Assembly (NCBI RefSeq): GCF_029223885.1
Contig: NZ_CP119409.1
Span: forward strand, 708,001-772,000
Origin: Pararhizobium gei
GTDB lineage: Bacteria; Pseudomonadota; Alphaproteobacteria; Rhizobiales; Rhizobiaceae
Direction: 5' to 3'
DNA: 64,000 nucleotides
The notes beneath the pieces were generated by a model that saw only the letters and a list, made by a program, of their open reading frames with translations, searched no databases and was not told the origin of the DNA. Below, in pieces: positions 1-9,191 of this stretch (positions are counted from its first letter, which is position 1; each line of letters begins with the position of its first letter). The position numbers and the translations under genes are program-made.

Positions 1-134
1 CGCCGGCTAAGAGCAAGCGGAATGCCGCAGATCACGAAAAGCGCGATCCCGAGGAAAAGGCCGGTGCCAAGCGTCAGCGTATAGTCGCCGACGATGAGGA
101 GAGGCTGATCGAGGGATAGTGTCAGGGGTTCCAT
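1..134 (-). CDS. rmuC: RmuC-like protein, N-terminal fragment (cut by window edge)
   Basis: Only the first 44 codons are present; the gene continues beyond the left edge. The visible N-terminus has a short polar stretch and one hydrophobic segment (about residues 22-42), as in RmuC, a membrane-anchored coiled-coil protein with a nuclease-like domain linked to limiting DNA rearrangement. The call rests mainly on position, since in rhizobia rmuC commonly lies divergent from def. The catalytic-type domain is outside the window and cannot be checked. The ATG is the first start after the divergent promoter region shared with def (about 140 bp). Confidence 0.55.
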   Translation of the reverse strand, partial: MEPLTLSLDQPLLIVGDYTLTLGTGLFLGIALFVICGIPLALSR

Positions 135-276
135 CGCGTCAGAATAGGCGAAAGAAACCGTATTGACCAGATCAAAACGGGAACATTGCGCTGTGCCTTT
201 GGATGTGGCCTGTTACAGTGCACATTTCTTCCACCCGCCAATTCCATCGGCGCAAAAGATCGGATATGGGAGCAAA

Positions 277-801
277 ATGACCATAAAGCCGCTCATAATC
301 CTGCCTGACCCCGTGTTGCGTCAGCTTTCCGCACCAATTGAAACGGTCGACACAGACGTGCTCCGTCTCGCGGACGATATGCTGGAGACGATGTACGACG
401 CTCCCGGCATAGGCCTGGCTGCGATTCAGATCGGTGTGCCCCGCCGTCTTCTGGTCATAGACCTGTCAAAAGATGATGAAGACAAGCAGCCGCAGGTCTT
501 CATCAACCCCCAGATCCTTACCTCGTCGGCCGAGCGCTCGGTCTATGAGGAAGGCTGCCTGTCGATCCCGGATTATTATGCCGAAGTCGAGCGCCCGGCG
601 GCGATAACGGTCGAGTATATCGACCGCAATGGCGGGAAACAGACGATCGAGGCGGATGGTCTGCTGGCGACCTGCCTCCAGCATGAAATCGACCATCTCA
701 ACGGTTTGCTGTTCATCGACTACATCTCGAAGCTCAAGCGCGAAATGGTGATCCGCAAATTTGCGAAGTCCGCCAAGATGCGCGGCAGCAAGGCCATTTG
801 A
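277..801 (+). CDS. def: Peptide deformylase
   Basis: Removes the formyl group from the N-terminal methionine of new proteins as they leave the ribosome. All three family motifs are present: [10 protein letters not shown] (residues 44-53), EGCLS (92-96, metal-ligand Cys94) and QHEIDH (135-140, metal ligands His136 and His140, catalytic Glu137). The length of 174 residues is normal. The reading frame is open upstream, but the ATG here gives the canonical N-terminus and has GGGA just before it; earlier starts would add 38 unrelated residues. It pairs functionally with fmt downstream, from which it is separated by a toxin-antitoxin insertion. Confidence 0.97.
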   Translation: MTIKPLIILPDPVLRQLSAPIETVDTDVLRLADDMLETMYDAPGIGLAAIQIGVPRRLLVIDLSKDDEDKQPQVFINPQILTSSAERSVYEEGCLSIPDYYAEVERPAAITVEYIDRNGGKQTIEADGLLATCLQHEIDHLNGLLFIDYISKLKREMVIRKFAKSAKMRGSKAI

Positions 802-833
802 GCCGGAGTTGAATGTTTCGCGGGATTGCGCTA

Positions 834-850
834 TGATATCATTGATATCA
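834..850. promoter_or_regulatory. Palindromic operator candidate of the toxin-antitoxin pair
   Basis: A 17-bp inverted repeat, TGATATCAT followed by TGATATCA, symmetric except at its centre. It lies about 30 bp before the antitoxin start and overlaps a possible -10 region. FitA/VapB-type ribbon-helix-helix antitoxins autoregulate by binding such palindromes, so this is the natural operator. That is inference from position and symmetry. Confidence 0.55.
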
Positions 851-879
851 GGGTGGGAATTCTGGACGGAGAATAATGT

Positions 880-1140
880 ATGGGCGATTTATTGGTTCGT
901 GGAGTGGATGATGCGTTAAAGGTCGAGTTGCAGGAAAGCGCCCGCCGGAACGGCCGTAGTCTTTCAGACGAAGCAATTGCGCAAATCCGGTTGGCGCTCG
1001 CGCGGAACAACGGGCAAGGCACCACCGCCGGTCAGCGCTTGAAGTCGCTTTTGGGCTCGGAGAGATTCAGCGAGGCTGAATTGGACGAAATCGAAAAAGT
1101 CCGCAAACAGCCGGATCGTATGCCGCCGGACTTTGGCTAA
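880..1140 (+). CDS. FitA/VapB-like ribbon-helix-helix antitoxin
   Basis: An 86-residue protein whose first 45 residues have the Arc/MetJ-like ribbon-helix-helix pattern seen in FitA-type antitoxins: a short beta strand (DLLVRGVDD), then two helices around the SARRNGRSLSDEA segment. The acidic, probably disordered C-terminus is the part that usually threads into the toxin. It should neutralise the PIN-domain toxin whose gene starts 5 bp after its stop, and repress their joint promoter through the palindrome upstream. GGAG sits 8 bp before the chosen ATG. An out-of-frame ATG 4 bp earlier is ignored. The pair interrupts the usual def-fmt arrangement. Confidence 0.88.
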   Translation: MGDLLVRGVDDALKVELQESARRNGRSLSDEAIAQIRLALARNNGQGTTAGQRLKSLLGSERFSEAELDEIEKVRKQPDRMPPDFG

Positions 1141-1145
1141 CTCAC

Positions 1146-1565
1146 ATGATCGTGCTGGACACGAACGTCATTTCCGAATTGCAAGGTCGCAAGAACAGCG
1201 AGAAAATTCTTGACTGGCTGGAGGGCTATGAAAGCGAACAGGTCTTCCTGACCGCGATCGCTATAGCGGAGATTCACTTTGGCATAGCTCTTTTGCCTTC
1301 CGGAGCAAGGCAAGACGCACTGCGGGAAACCTTCATGCGCATCGAAAACGAGTTTGAGGGGCGGATTTTGACCTTTTCGCGATCTGCAGCTCCGCACTAC
1401 GGCGTTATCGCTGCCGAAAGGCAAAAGCAGGGGCGGCAGATGGAGACCAAGGACGCCATGATCGCCGCCATCTGCATCGCCCATGATGCGACGCTGGCCA
1501 CGCGCAATGTAAAAGATTTCGCAGGCCTTGATTTGAAGCTGATAAACCCGTTTGAAGAGGCTTGA
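1146..1565 (+). CDS. PIN-domain toxin (VapC/FitB family ribonuclease)
   Basis: A 139-residue PIN-domain protein, the typical VapC/FitB length. The acidic residues that bind Mg2+ in the family are visible: Asp5 in VLDTNV, Glu42 in IAEIHFG, Asp103 in TKDAMIAA, and the ATRNVKDF segment with Asp124 near the end. Family members cleave RNA, often tRNA, and halt growth when the antitoxin is lost; FitB is also linked to intracellular growth control in Neisseria. The key residues look intact, so the toxin is probably functional. It is translated directly after the antitoxin and ends 21 bp before fmt, so the insertion may share transcripts with an essential gene. Confidence 0.92.
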   Translation: MIVLDTNVISELQGRKNSEKILDWLEGYESEQVFLTAIAIAEIHFGIALLPSGARQDALRETFMRIENEFEGRILTFSRSAAPHYGVIAAERQKQGRQMETKDAMIAAICIAHDATLATRNVKDFAGLDLKLINPFEEA

Positions 1566-1586
1566 TCAGAACGGGAGTCCTCGGCC

Positions 1587-2522
1587 GTGCCGCTTCGCAT
1601 CATCTTCATGGGAACACCCGAGTTCTCGGTTCCGACATTGGCCGCGCTGGCACAGGCGGGCCATAGCATCGCCGCCGTTTATACCCAGCCGCCGCGTCCG
1701 GGCGGCCGGCGTGGCCTGGATTTGCAGAAGTCGCCAGTCCATCAGGCAGCGGAACTTCTCGGGATCCCGGTTTTTACACCTGTGAACTTCAAGGACGAGG
1801 CGGAGCGTCAGGCGTTCCGCGATTTGAATGCCGACGTGGCCGTTGTCGTGGCTTACGGCCTGCTGCTTCCGCAAGATATCCTGAACGGCACCCGGCTTGG
1901 CTGCTACAATGGCCACGCATCGCTCCTGCCGCGCTGGCGTGGTGCGGCACCCATCCAGCGCGCCATCATGGCAGGCGACCCCGAGACCGGCATGATGGTC
2001 ATGAAGATGGACAAGGGGCTCGATACCGGCCCGGTAGCCTTGACGAAAACCGTCTCCATTGGAGCCGACATGACGGCGGGCGAACTGCATGACAGACTGA
2101 TGCTGGCAGGCGCCGGTCTGATGACGGAGGCCATGGAAAAGCTCGAGGGCGGCGAACTGCCGTTGACGCCGCAGCCCGAACAGGGCGTCATCTATGCGGC
2201 CAAGATCAGCAAGGCGGAAACGCGGATCGATTTCTCCAGGCCGGCCAACGAAGTGCACGACCACATTCGAGGCCTGTCGCCTTTTCCCGGCGCCTGGTTC
2301 GAAATCGAAATCGGCGGCAGGCTGGAGCGGATCAAGGTTTTATCCTCGGTGATCGAAAAGGCCGGCGGCGAGACCGGAACGGCCCTTTTTGACGATCTCA
2401 CAATTGCCTGCGGCGACGGGGCCGTGCGGCTGACGCGGTTGCAGAAGGCTGGCGGCAAGGTTCTGCCAGCGGATGACTTCCGGCGCGGCACCCCCGTTCC
2501 TGCCGGCACGAGACTTTTCTGA
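1587..2522 (+). CDS. fmt: Methionyl-tRNA formyltransferase
   Basis: Transfers a formyl group from 10-formyl-tetrahydrofolate to initiator Met-tRNA. The N-terminal formyltransferase domain carries Asn108 and His110 in the [15 protein letters not shown] segment and Asp146 in [10 protein letters not shown], matching the catalytic triad of the E. coli enzyme. A C-terminal domain (about residues 205-311) binds tRNA. The length of 311 residues is normal. The start is GTG with GGGA about 10 bp upstream, giving the standard [13 protein letters not shown] beginning. The stop overlaps the truA start (TGATG), so the two are translationally coupled. Confidence 0.97.
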   Translation: MPLRIIFMGTPEFSVPTLAALAQAGHSIAAVYTQPPRPGGRRGLDLQKSPVHQAAELLGIPVFTPVNFKDEAERQAFRDLNADVAVVVAYGLLLPQDILNGTRLGCYNGHASLLPRWRGAAPIQRAIMAGDPETGMMVMKMDKGLDTGPVALTKTVSIGADMTAGELHDRLMLAGAGLMTEAMEKLEGGELPLTPQPEQGVIYAAKISKAETRIDFSRPANEVHDHIRGLSPFPGAWFEIEIGGRLERIKVLSSVIEKAGGETGTALFDDLTIACGDGAVRLTRLQKAGGKVLPADDFRRGTPVPAGTRLF

Positions 2523-3265
2523 TGCCGCGTTTTCGTGTGACGATCGAATATGACGGGTCCGCCTATGTCGGCTGGCAGAGGCAGGACAACGGCGCGTCCG
2601 TGCAGAGCGCCGTCGAGAAAGCCGTATTCCGCCTGACGGGCGAGACGGTGCCGGTGCGTGGTGCCGGCCGCACGGATTCCGGCGTCCATGCCTGGGGCCA
2701 GGTGGCGCATCTGGACCTGACGCGCGCATGGAAACCCGAAACCCTGCGCAATGCGCTCAATGCCTATCTCGGACAAGCCGGCGACCGGGTTTCGATCATC
2801 GATGCGGCGGCAGTCGGGCCAGAGTTCGATGCCCGCTTTTCGGCGCTCAGGCGTCACTATCTCTACCGCATCCTCTCGCGCCCGGCGCCGCTCGCGCTGG
2901 AGGCGAAGCGCGCCTGGTGGGTTTCGAAAACGCTTGATCACCAGGCGATGCATGCCGCCGCGCAGATGCTGATCGGTCGCCATGACTTCACCACTTTCCG
3001 CTCGACCCACTGCCAGGCAAACAGCCCTGTCCGCACGCTTGACCGGTTGGATGTGACGCGCAGCGGTGATCTGATCGAAATCCGGGCGACGGCGCAGAGT
3101 TTTCTCCACAACCAGATTCGCTCCTTTGCAGGCACCCTGAAGCTCGTCGGCGAGGGCAGGTGGACGCCGGCCGATGTGCGTGCGGCGCTCGAAGCCAGGG
3201 ACCGCAAGGCCTGTGGCCCGGTCGCCCCGCCGGACGGGCTCTATTTCATGCAGGTCGATTATTGA
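2522..3265 (+). CDS. truA: tRNA pseudouridine(38-40) synthase
   Basis: Isomerises uridines at positions 38-40 in the anticodon arm of tRNAs to pseudouridine. The catalytic aspartate is Asp52 in the signature [11 protein letters not shown], and the N-terminus ([16 protein letters not shown]) is typical. At 247 residues it is full length. It starts inside the fmt stop codon, forming an fmt-truA operon, and ends 6 bp from the end of the convergent membrane-protein gene, leaving almost no space for separate terminators. Confidence 0.97.
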   Translation: MPRFRVTIEYDGSAYVGWQRQDNGASVQSAVEKAVFRLTGETVPVRGAGRTDSGVHAWGQVAHLDLTRAWKPETLRNALNAYLGQAGDRVSIIDAAAVGPEFDARFSALRRHYLYRILSRPAPLALEAKRAWWVSKTLDHQAMHAAAQMLIGRHDFTTFRSTHCQANSPVRTLDRLDVTRSGDLIEIRATAQSFLHNQIRSFAGTLKLVGEGRWTPADVRAALEARDRKACGPVAPPDGLYFMQVDY

Positions 3266-3271
3266 GTCGTG

Positions 3272-3868
3272 TCAGCCCGGCATCACGCCAAGCAGATACG
3301 GAAGCCGGACATTCAGCATCAACGGCGTCAGGGTGAGAAGACCTGTAAGGACGCTTGCGAGCAGCAGTTGATCCTTGGCGATGGTGCGCATCAGGCGAAA
3401 GATCAGGACGAAATTGACGATCAGCAGAATAATCGGAAAAAGTCCCAGAATGTCGCCGCTGCCGGGGATGACCAGTTGAAGAGCCGACGGGACCGCCATT
3501 GCATAGACGATCGGCACGGACAGCCAATTGGTGGCTATCACGACCGGCGCGAGAATTTCCGCAAAGCCGAGGGGTCGCGCAAGCGCCGCAACGATGATCA
3601 GCGGTACAAACCACATGGCCGAATCGATAACGAACAGCTTGACGATAAAGATCACGCCGGTCGCGGCGCCCTCCGGCATGTTGGCGAGGTAAAAGAGACG
3701 CCATGTGGCCCAGCCGATGGCCATCGGCGGCAGGCACCAGAGAAAGGCAGCAAGGGAGCGCAGAACGCCGGACGCGCTGATATCGAGCCAGTCGTAGCCG
3801 CTTCGATCGCACTTGATCAGCAGCCAGACACCCCTCAGATGCGAGACTATTTCCTCAATTTGCGGCAT
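3272..3868 (-). CDS. Conserved hypothetical multi-pass membrane protein
   Basis: A protein of 198 residues with a soluble N-terminus of about 35 residues, then roughly five hydrophobic segments (near 35-60, 67-90, 95-120, 130-155, 165-190 by eye). No catalytic motif was recognised, so no function is assigned; it could be a transport-associated protein. An upstream TTG could add two residues, but the ATG is preferred. Its start overlaps the end of dapE by 14 bp, suggesting co-transcription and coupling. A membrane protein at this place beside dapE fits my recollection of rhizobial gene order. Confidence 0.75.
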   Translation of the reverse strand: MPQIEEIVSHLRGVWLLIKCDRSGYDWLDISASGVLRSLAAFLWCLPPMAIGWATWRLFYLANMPEGAATGVIFIVKLFVIDSAMWFVPLIIVAALARPLGFAEILAPVVIATNWLSVPIVYAMAVPSALQLVIPGSGDILGLFPIILLIVNFVLIFRLMRTIAKDQLLLASVLTGLLTLTPLMLNVRLPYLLGVMPG

Positions 3869-5048
3869 GACCAAACCAGCGGCTGATGAAGGTTTCGTAG
3901 ATTTCGGTCAATGTCTCCAGATCCGCAAGTGCGACCCGCTCATCGACCATATGCATTGTCTGGCCCACCAGCCCGAACTCGACGACCGGGCAATAGTCCT
4001 TGATGAAGCGGGCGTCCGATGTGCCGCCGGTGGTCGAGAGTTTCGGCTGCCTGCCGGTGACGGCCTCGACAGCACCGGACAGCGAAGCGATCAGCCCATT
4101 GTTTCGGGTCAGGAAAACATGGCTCGGCCGCTCGCTCCAGAGGATGTCGTAGCGCACCGGTGGGCGGTCGGGGCGAAGAACACTTTCCACCGAGGCCGCG
4201 TCCAGTCGTGCAATGATCTCGGCTTTCAGGCTCTCGGCGGTCCAGCTGTCGTTGAAGCGGATGTTGAAGCTTGCCGATGCTTTGGCCGGAATGACATTGA
4301 CGGCCTTGTTGCCGACGTCGATCGTCGTGACCTCCAGATTGGACGGCTGGAAATCGGCAGTGCCTGCGTCGAAAGGCGGGTCGAGGAGGGCCTGCGTAAG
4401 GGCGATGACGCCCCGCACCGGGCTGTCGGCAAGATGGGGATAGGCGGCATGGCCCTGAACGCCGTGGACGGTGATGGTGCCGGACAGCGAGCCCCGCCGG
4501 CCGATCTTGATCATGTCGCCAAGCGTGTCGGGATTGGTTGGCTCGCCGACGAGGCAGGCATCCCAACGCTCGCCTTTCGCGGCAGCCCATTCGAGCAGCT
4601 TGGCCGTTCCGTTGATCGCGGGACCTTCCTCGTCGCCGGTGATCAGGAAGGATATCGAGCCCTTCGGCGGCCCGTGCCTTTCTATGTGCCGGGCGACAGC
4701 CGCAGCAAAGCAGGCGATCCCGCCCTTCATATCGACGGCGCCGCGTCCGTACATGTCACCACCGGCGATTTCGGCCGAGAATGGCGCATGCGTCCAGGCT
4801 GCCTCGTCGCCCACAGGCACCACATCGGTATGTCCGGCAAACATCAGATGGGGCCCGCCGCTGCCGAGCCGTGCGTAGAGATTTTCGATATCGGGCGTGC
4901 CCGCCTCCCGGGCCGTGACCCGCTCCACGGCAAAGCCGATCGGCGCCAGCATGGCTTCCAGTGCAGTCAGCGCGCCGCCTTCGGCGGGGGTGACGGATTG
5001 ACAGCGGATGAGGGCGGCAAGATTGGCGGCGGGATCTGTAACGGTCAT
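3855..5048 (-). CDS. dapE: Succinyl-diaminopimelate desuccinylase
   Basis: Hydrolyses N-succinyl-LL-2,6-diaminopimelate to LL-diaminopimelate and succinate in the lysine and peptidoglycan-precursor pathway. It is an M20-family dinuclear zinc enzyme: His73 and Asp75 in [10 protein letters not shown], bridging Asp106 in GAVDMKGG, catalytic Glu140 and ligand Glu141 in TGDEEG are all visible. At 397 residues it is slightly longer than the E. coli enzyme but normal for alphaproteobacteria. It works two steps after DapD, encoded about 7 kb away on the same strand. The following membrane-protein gene overlaps its 3' end. Confidence 0.96.
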   Translation of the reverse strand: MTVTDPAANLAALIRCQSVTPAEGGALTALEAMLAPIGFAVERVTAREAGTPDIENLYARLGSGGPHLMFAGHTDVVPVGDEAAWTHAPFSAEIAGGDMYGRGAVDMKGGIACFAAAVARHIERHGPPKGSISFLITGDEEGPAINGTAKLLEWAAAKGERWDACLVGEPTNPDTLGDMIKIGRRGSLSGTITVHGVQGHAAYPHLADSPVRGVIALTQALLDPPFDAGTADFQPSNLEVTTIDVGNKAVNVIPAKASASFNIRFNDSWTAESLKAEIIARLDAASVESVLRPDRPPVRYDILWSERPSHVFLTRNNGLIASLSGAVEAVTGRQPKLSTTGGTSDARFIKDYCPVVEFGLVGQTMHMVDERVALADLETLTEIYETFISRWFGHAAN

Positions 5049-5164
5049 CTGGGAAAGCCTGCGGTGTTTCGAGGGCTTGGTTTAGCCGATCGCCGTCAGG
5101 CTGTCACGAGCCCCGTCCCACCGTTTCGCCGTCTGAATTTTCCGCGATGCTGCGGCATCCCGTC

Positions 5165-5320
5165 TTACGGGTTGGTTTTCTCAATTCTGACCAGTTGTCC
5201 TGCCCAATGCTTATGGCCGATCATCTGCCGGCTCGAAAACTGGATCAGCGGAATGCTCGCTACAACGAGAATGAGCAGGGCAATATAGAGAAGTCCGAGA
5301 TCGATATGCCGCGATTTCAA
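5165..5320 (-). CDS. Small single-pass membrane protein (51 residues)
   Basis: A short frame that starts at TTG with GGAG 8 bp upstream and ends at TAA. The product begins with a short basic stretch (KSRH), then has one clear hydrophobic helix (about residues 8-28, rich in Leu, Ile, Val, Ala), then a basic C-terminal tail of about 22 residues, the profile of a bitopic inner-membrane peptide. An in-frame stop lies seven codons before the TTG, so no longer version exists. Codon use looks like that of its neighbours. No family was recognised. It lies between dapE and the phosphoethanolamine transferase, on the dapE strand. Confidence 0.6.
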   Translation of the reverse strand: MKSRHIDLGLLYIALLILVVASIPLIQFSSRQMIGHKHWAGQLVRIEKTNP

Positions 5321-5506
5321 TGCGAAGTCTCCAGTTTCGCTTTATGAATGCCTGCCGTTCCTGACACCAGCCTGAACGGCTGATCAAGTCGTGGTCTTCC
5401 ACGATCCGTTCAGGTTGCTGTCAGCAATGCGGCAGACAAGCCACGTCGGCAGCCCTGAGACACCGCACCTCGTCGCTGCATCCCGTTCGTGACGCAGGAC
5501 AAGACG

Positions 5507-7150
5507 ATGACTTTTGAAACTTTATCGACGCCGGTGGCAAGGCTGTCGCGCCCGACGATCGGCAGCGTAACACTGAGTCTGCTTGTGGCGCTTTATCTTC
5601 TGTTTGCCACCAACGGCACGTTCTGGAGCAAGGCCACGAGCTATCTCGGCTTTGCGAGCCCTGCATTGATCCTGCTTGGTGTCGGTCTGGCGGCACTTTT
5701 TTCAGCGCTCTGTATTGCGGTCTCGGTAAAATATCTGACCAAGCCTCTGTTTATCTTTCTGATCACCAGCTCTGCTGCGGCTTCCTGGTTCATGGACCAC
5801 TATGGATCGATCATCGATGTCGACATGATCCGCAATGCGGCGGAAACGACAGGCGCCGAGGCCGGAGATCTGATCACAGCCGGCTTTTTCGTTCACATGA
5901 TGGTCTTTGCCGGCCTGCCCTCGCTGATCGTGGCGCTGGTTCGTATCCATCACCGGCCGTTCGGCAGCAAGGTGCTGTGGAACCTTGCGCTCGTTTTCTC
6001 CTGTCTTGCAATATTTGCAGCGGCTGCGATCGCCAATGTCCGTACCTTTGCCGCCACCACCCGGCAACATCGCGACCTCGTTGCAACTCTGAACCCGGTT
6101 ACGCCCATCGCCAGCGCCGTCCGCTACCTGAAAGCCAGTGGTGTCGAAGAAAACGCCACAGTCCAGCCACTGGGCACGGACGCCCGTGTGATGCCGCTTG
6201 CGGGTCAGAGCAAACCGCGTGTGACGATCGTCGTCGCCGGCGAGACCGCAAGGGCCGAAAGTTTTTCGCTGGGCGGATATTTTCGTCCGACCAATCCCGA
6301 ACTGTCGCGCCGGGATATCCGTTATTTCGGGGAGACGTCGAGCTGCGGCACGGCGACCGCTGTTTCGCTGCCTTGCATGTTCTCCGTCTATACCCGCAGC
6401 AACTATACGCATGAAAAGGGTCAGACGACGGAGAACCTGATGGATGTGCTTTCCCATGCCGGGATCAAGACGGAGTGGTGGGACAACAACACCGGCAGCA
6501 AGGGCATTGCCGACCGTATCGCTTACATATCCCTTGCGGAACGCAACGATCCCCAGTTTTGCAAGGGCCATGAATGCACCGACGACGTGCTACTTGCCGG
6601 TCTCGATGCCTGGCTCGATGGCATCAAGGGCGACAGCGTCCTGGTTCTCCATCAGCTCGGCAGTCATGGCCCGGCTTATTACCAGCGCTATCCCGAGGCA
6701 TTCCGCCGCTTCCAGCCCGATTGCCGCACCGCAGAGCTTGGAAACTGCACGCGCGAGGAGATCGCCAATGCCTATGACAACAGCGTCCTTTATACCGATC
6801 ATGTTCTGGCCACCGTCATCGACAAGCTGAAGAGCCGCGACAGACGGCTTGCCGGGTCGATGGTCTATATGTCGGATCACGGAGAATCGCTTGGGGAGCA
6901 CGGGCTTTATCTCCACGGCGCGCCCTATTTCATTGCGCCATCACAGCAAACGCATGTTCCCTTCGTGCTGTGGCTGGGAAAGGATGCAAAGGCTTCCATC
7001 GCGCAATCCTGCCTGATCGCGAAAACCGGCGAACCGCAATCGCATGACAATCTGTTTCATACGGTGCTCGGTTTGATGCATGTCGCAACCTCCGTCTACG
7101 ACCCGAAGCTGGACACGCTCGCGGCTTGCCGCGGCAATCCCTCAACATGA
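5507..7150 (+). CDS. Phosphoethanolamine transferase (EptA/MCR family)
   Basis: An inner-membrane enzyme that adds phosphoethanolamine to an envelope acceptor, typically lipid A, lowering negative charge. The N-terminal half has about five membrane helices (up to about residue 185). The periplasmic sulfatase-fold domain follows, with nucleophile Thr247 in VVAGETARAESF, a cysteine-containing SSCGTATAVSLPC segment, and metal-site sequence YMSDHGESLGEHG. Length 547 is normal. I chose the ATG with AGGAC upstream; a GTG six codons earlier is possible. A response regulator and kinase follow directly, as in polymyxin-response loci. The actual acceptor in this organism is not shown by sequence. Confidence 0.92.
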   Translation: MTFETLSTPVARLSRPTIGSVTLSLLVALYLLFATNGTFWSKATSYLGFASPALILLGVGLAALFSALCIAVSVKYLTKPLFIFLITSSAAASWFMDHYGSIIDVDMIRNAAETTGAEAGDLITAGFFVHMMVFAGLPSLIVALVRIHHRPFGSKVLWNLALVFSCLAIFAAAAIANVRTFAATTRQHRDLVATLNPVTPIASAVRYLKASGVEENATVQPLGTDARVMPLAGQSKPRVTIVVAGETARAESFSLGGYFRPTNPELSRRDIRYFGETSSCGTATAVSLPCMFSVYTRSNYTHEKGQTTENLMDVLSHAGIKTEWWDNNTGSKGIADRIAYISLAERNDPQFCKGHECTDDVLLAGLDAWLDGIKGDSVLVLHQLGSHGPAYYQRYPEAFRRFQPDCRTAELGNCTREEIANAYDNSVLYTDHVLATVIDKLKSRDRRLAGSMVYMSDHGESLGEHGLYLHGAPYFIAPSQQTHVPFVLWLGKDAKASIAQSCLIAKTGEPQSHDNLFHTVLGLMHVATSVYDPKLDTLAACRGNPST

Positions 7151-7221
7151 TCCAAGGCCGTTTGACGCGCTGGCCGCGAGGGGCATAAGTGTTGCGAGAA
7201 ACATATCGGGGAACAAACGGC

Positions 7222-7884
7222 TTGCGCATCCTGCTGGTCGAAGACAACATGATTCTTGGCGAGGCGGTGCGGGATCATATCGTTGCCGCAGGGCATGCCG
7301 TGGATTGGATGACGGTGCTCGAGGATGCGCGGGCTGCCCTCCATGCCGTTTCCTACGGCCTTGTCCTGCTTGACCTGCGGCTGCCTGATGGCAGCGGCAT
7401 TTCGCTTCTCAAAGAGATGCGCGCCGGGAAAAAGACGACACCGGTCATCATCCTGACGGCCCATGACCAGATCTCCGACCGCATCGAAGGACTGAACAGC
7501 GGTGCCGACGATTACCTCGTCAAACCGTTCGATCTCGGTGAACTGAGCGCCCGCATGCTTGCCGTCAGCCGCCGCTTCGGCGGCACTGTTGCGTCCGAAC
7601 TGAATATTGGAAATCTCAGGATCAACCCGGCCGACCGGCGGGTTTTTGCCGGCGCGGTGGAGGTGGCTCTGTCGGGGCGGGAATGGGCGGTGCTTGATAG
7701 CCTGCTGTCGCGGCAGGGCGCCATCGTCTCGAAGGCGCAGATCGAGGAGGCGCTCTATTCGTTCGGGTCGGAGATCGAAAGCAATACCGTCGAGGTCTAT
7801 GTCAGCCGCCTGCGCAAGAAACTCGGACGGGATCATGTCGTTACCGTGCGCGGCGTGGGTTATAAACTCGGAGCGCCGGCATGA
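7222..7884 (+). CDS. OmpR/PhoB-family response regulator (PmrA/QseB-like)
   Basis: A two-domain response regulator. The receiver domain has acidic pocket Glu7-Asp8, phospho-acceptor Asp51 in LLDLRLPDG, and the lysine of the DDYLVKPFD motif. A winged-helix DNA-binding domain follows (about residues 125-218, ending VTVRGVGYKL). The TTG start has GGGGA about 9 bp upstream and yields the standard RILLVEDN beginning; GTG 33 bp earlier is an alternative. It lies between the phosphoethanolamine transferase and its kinase partner, whose ATG overlaps this stop, so it probably controls this operon and other envelope genes. Confidence 0.95.
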   Translation: MRILLVEDNMILGEAVRDHIVAAGHAVDWMTVLEDARAALHAVSYGLVLLDLRLPDGSGISLLKEMRAGKKTTPVIILTAHDQISDRIEGLNSGADDYLVKPFDLGELSARMLAVSRRFGGTVASELNIGNLRINPADRRVFAGAVEVALSGREWAVLDSLLSRQGAIVSKAQIEEALYSFGSEIESNTVEVYVSRLRKKLGRDHVVTVRGVGYKLGAPA

Positions 7885-9191
7885 GGGCGGCTCGTCCGCA
7901 GAGCATGACCCGCCGGCTGATCCTCTGGCTGACCGGTGCCACGACGGTCTTCTGGCTGGTTGCGGCCGGCCTTGGCATTGCCGTCATGAAGGAAGAGTTC
8001 GGCGAGATTTTCGATGCCTCGTTGCAGGAGACCGCCGAACGCCTGCTTCCCCTGGTGACCGAGGATATGAAACGGCACGGCGAAAGCGTTTCTGCCGAGG
8101 AAAGGGGCGGCGAATATCTCGTTTATCAACTGCGATCCGCCGACGGCAGCGTCCTCTTCCGCTCGAAGGGCGCGCCTGCCGCGCCTTTTGCTGCGCCGTT
8201 GAAGCGCGGTTTTTCACAAGACGGGGACTATCGCTTTTACACCGTGAAGACCCGGGACGGCAGCCTGTTCCTGCAGGTTGCCGATGCCTGGGATAACCGC
8301 GACGAGGCGACGGACGAGGGTGGGATGGCGCTTTTCCTGCCGGTGCTGCTGCTCATTCCCGTCAGCTCCGGGCTGATCTGGCTGATCGTCCGCCGGATGC
8401 TGGCGCCGATCGATGCTTTTCGACAAGCGATCGAGGAAAAGGACGGCGGCAACATGGCGCCTCTGGCATCGAAAGGCTTGCCCGGTGAACTGGAACCGAT
8501 TGCCCGCTCGGTCAACCATCTTCTCGCCCGCCTGCAGGCTGCCTTCGACGCGGAACGGGAGTTCACGGCCAACAGCGCGCATGAATTGCGCACGCCGATC
8601 GCCGGCGCTTTGGCGCAGACCCAAATGCTGATGATCGGGCTGGAGGGACCGGAAAAGCGGCGCGCCGAGCAGATCGAGACATCGCTTGTCAATCTTCGCC
8701 ACACCACGGAAAAGCTCCTGCAACTCGCCCGCGCCGAGGCGGGTATCGGGGTCGCTGGTACCAGAGCTGATCTCGCCCGCGTGCTGGAGCTCGTGCTCAC
8801 AGACTTCCAGCGCGGCGAGATGGCGGTAAGGATAGCGTACGAACGTGAGCCCGGCGCCGTCCTGGAGGGTGCCTATAGCGAGGATGCTTTCGCCATCGTA
8901 TTGCGCAACCTTATTGAAAACGCTCTGCTGCATGGGCAACCGGGCGAGCCCGTTTCGGTAAGGCTCCAGAAAGGCGGCATCGTCAGGATCGTCAACGCGG
9001 CCCCGCGTCTTTCCCCGGATGAGCTGATTGCCATCCGCAAACGCTTCGGCCGCGGCAATGCCATCGCGCGGGGTTCCGGCCTCGGCCTGTCGATCGCGGA
9101 ACGATTGCTGCAACAGATGCATGTCCGCTTCGATATTCTTTCGCCAGCCACCGGCAGGAGCGACGGCTTAGAGGTGGTGATGAGGTTCTGA
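7881..9191 (+). CDS. Sensor histidine kinase (PmrB/QseC-like)
   Basis: The membrane sensor partner of the preceding regulator, with overlapping stop and start codons (ATGA). Two membrane segments (about residues 13-35 and 148-170) bracket a periplasmic domain of about 110 residues. A HAMP-like linker, the H-box (NSAHELRTPIAG, phospho-acceptor His234) and an ATPase domain with N-box (NLIENALLHG) and G-box (GSGLGLSIAERLL) follow. The periplasmic part shows no obvious PmrB-type Fe3+ motif, so the signal is unknown. Context suggests envelope stress or cationic peptides. Confidence 0.94.
   Translation: MRAARPQSMTRRLILWLTGATTVFWLVAAGLGIAVMKEEFGEIFDASLQETAERLLPLVTEDMKRHGESVSAEERGGEYLVYQLRSADGSVLFRSKGAPAAPFAAPLKRGFSQDGDYRFYTVKTRDGSLFLQVADAWDNRDEATDEGGMALFLPVLLLIPVSSGLIWLIVRRMLAPIDAFRQAIEEKDGGNMAPLASKGLPGELEPIARSVNHLLARLQAAFDAEREFTANSAHELRTPIAGALAQTQMLMIGLEGPEKRRAEQIETSLVNLRHTTEKLLQLARAEAGIGVAGTRADLARVLELVLTDFQRGEMAVRIAYEREPGAVLEGAYSEDAFAIVLRNLIENALLHGQPGEPVSVRLQKGGIVRIVNAAPRLSPDELIAIRKRFGRGNAIARGSGLGLSIAERLLQQMHVRFDILSPATGRSDGLEVVMRF

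Noticed and set aside
3813..5288. Long open frame (491 codons) on the + strand
   Set aside because: It is antisense to dapE, whose zinc-site motifs are all in place on the minus strand. The + product has no domain, no ribosome site and a composition typical of reverse-frame shadows in GC-rich DNA.
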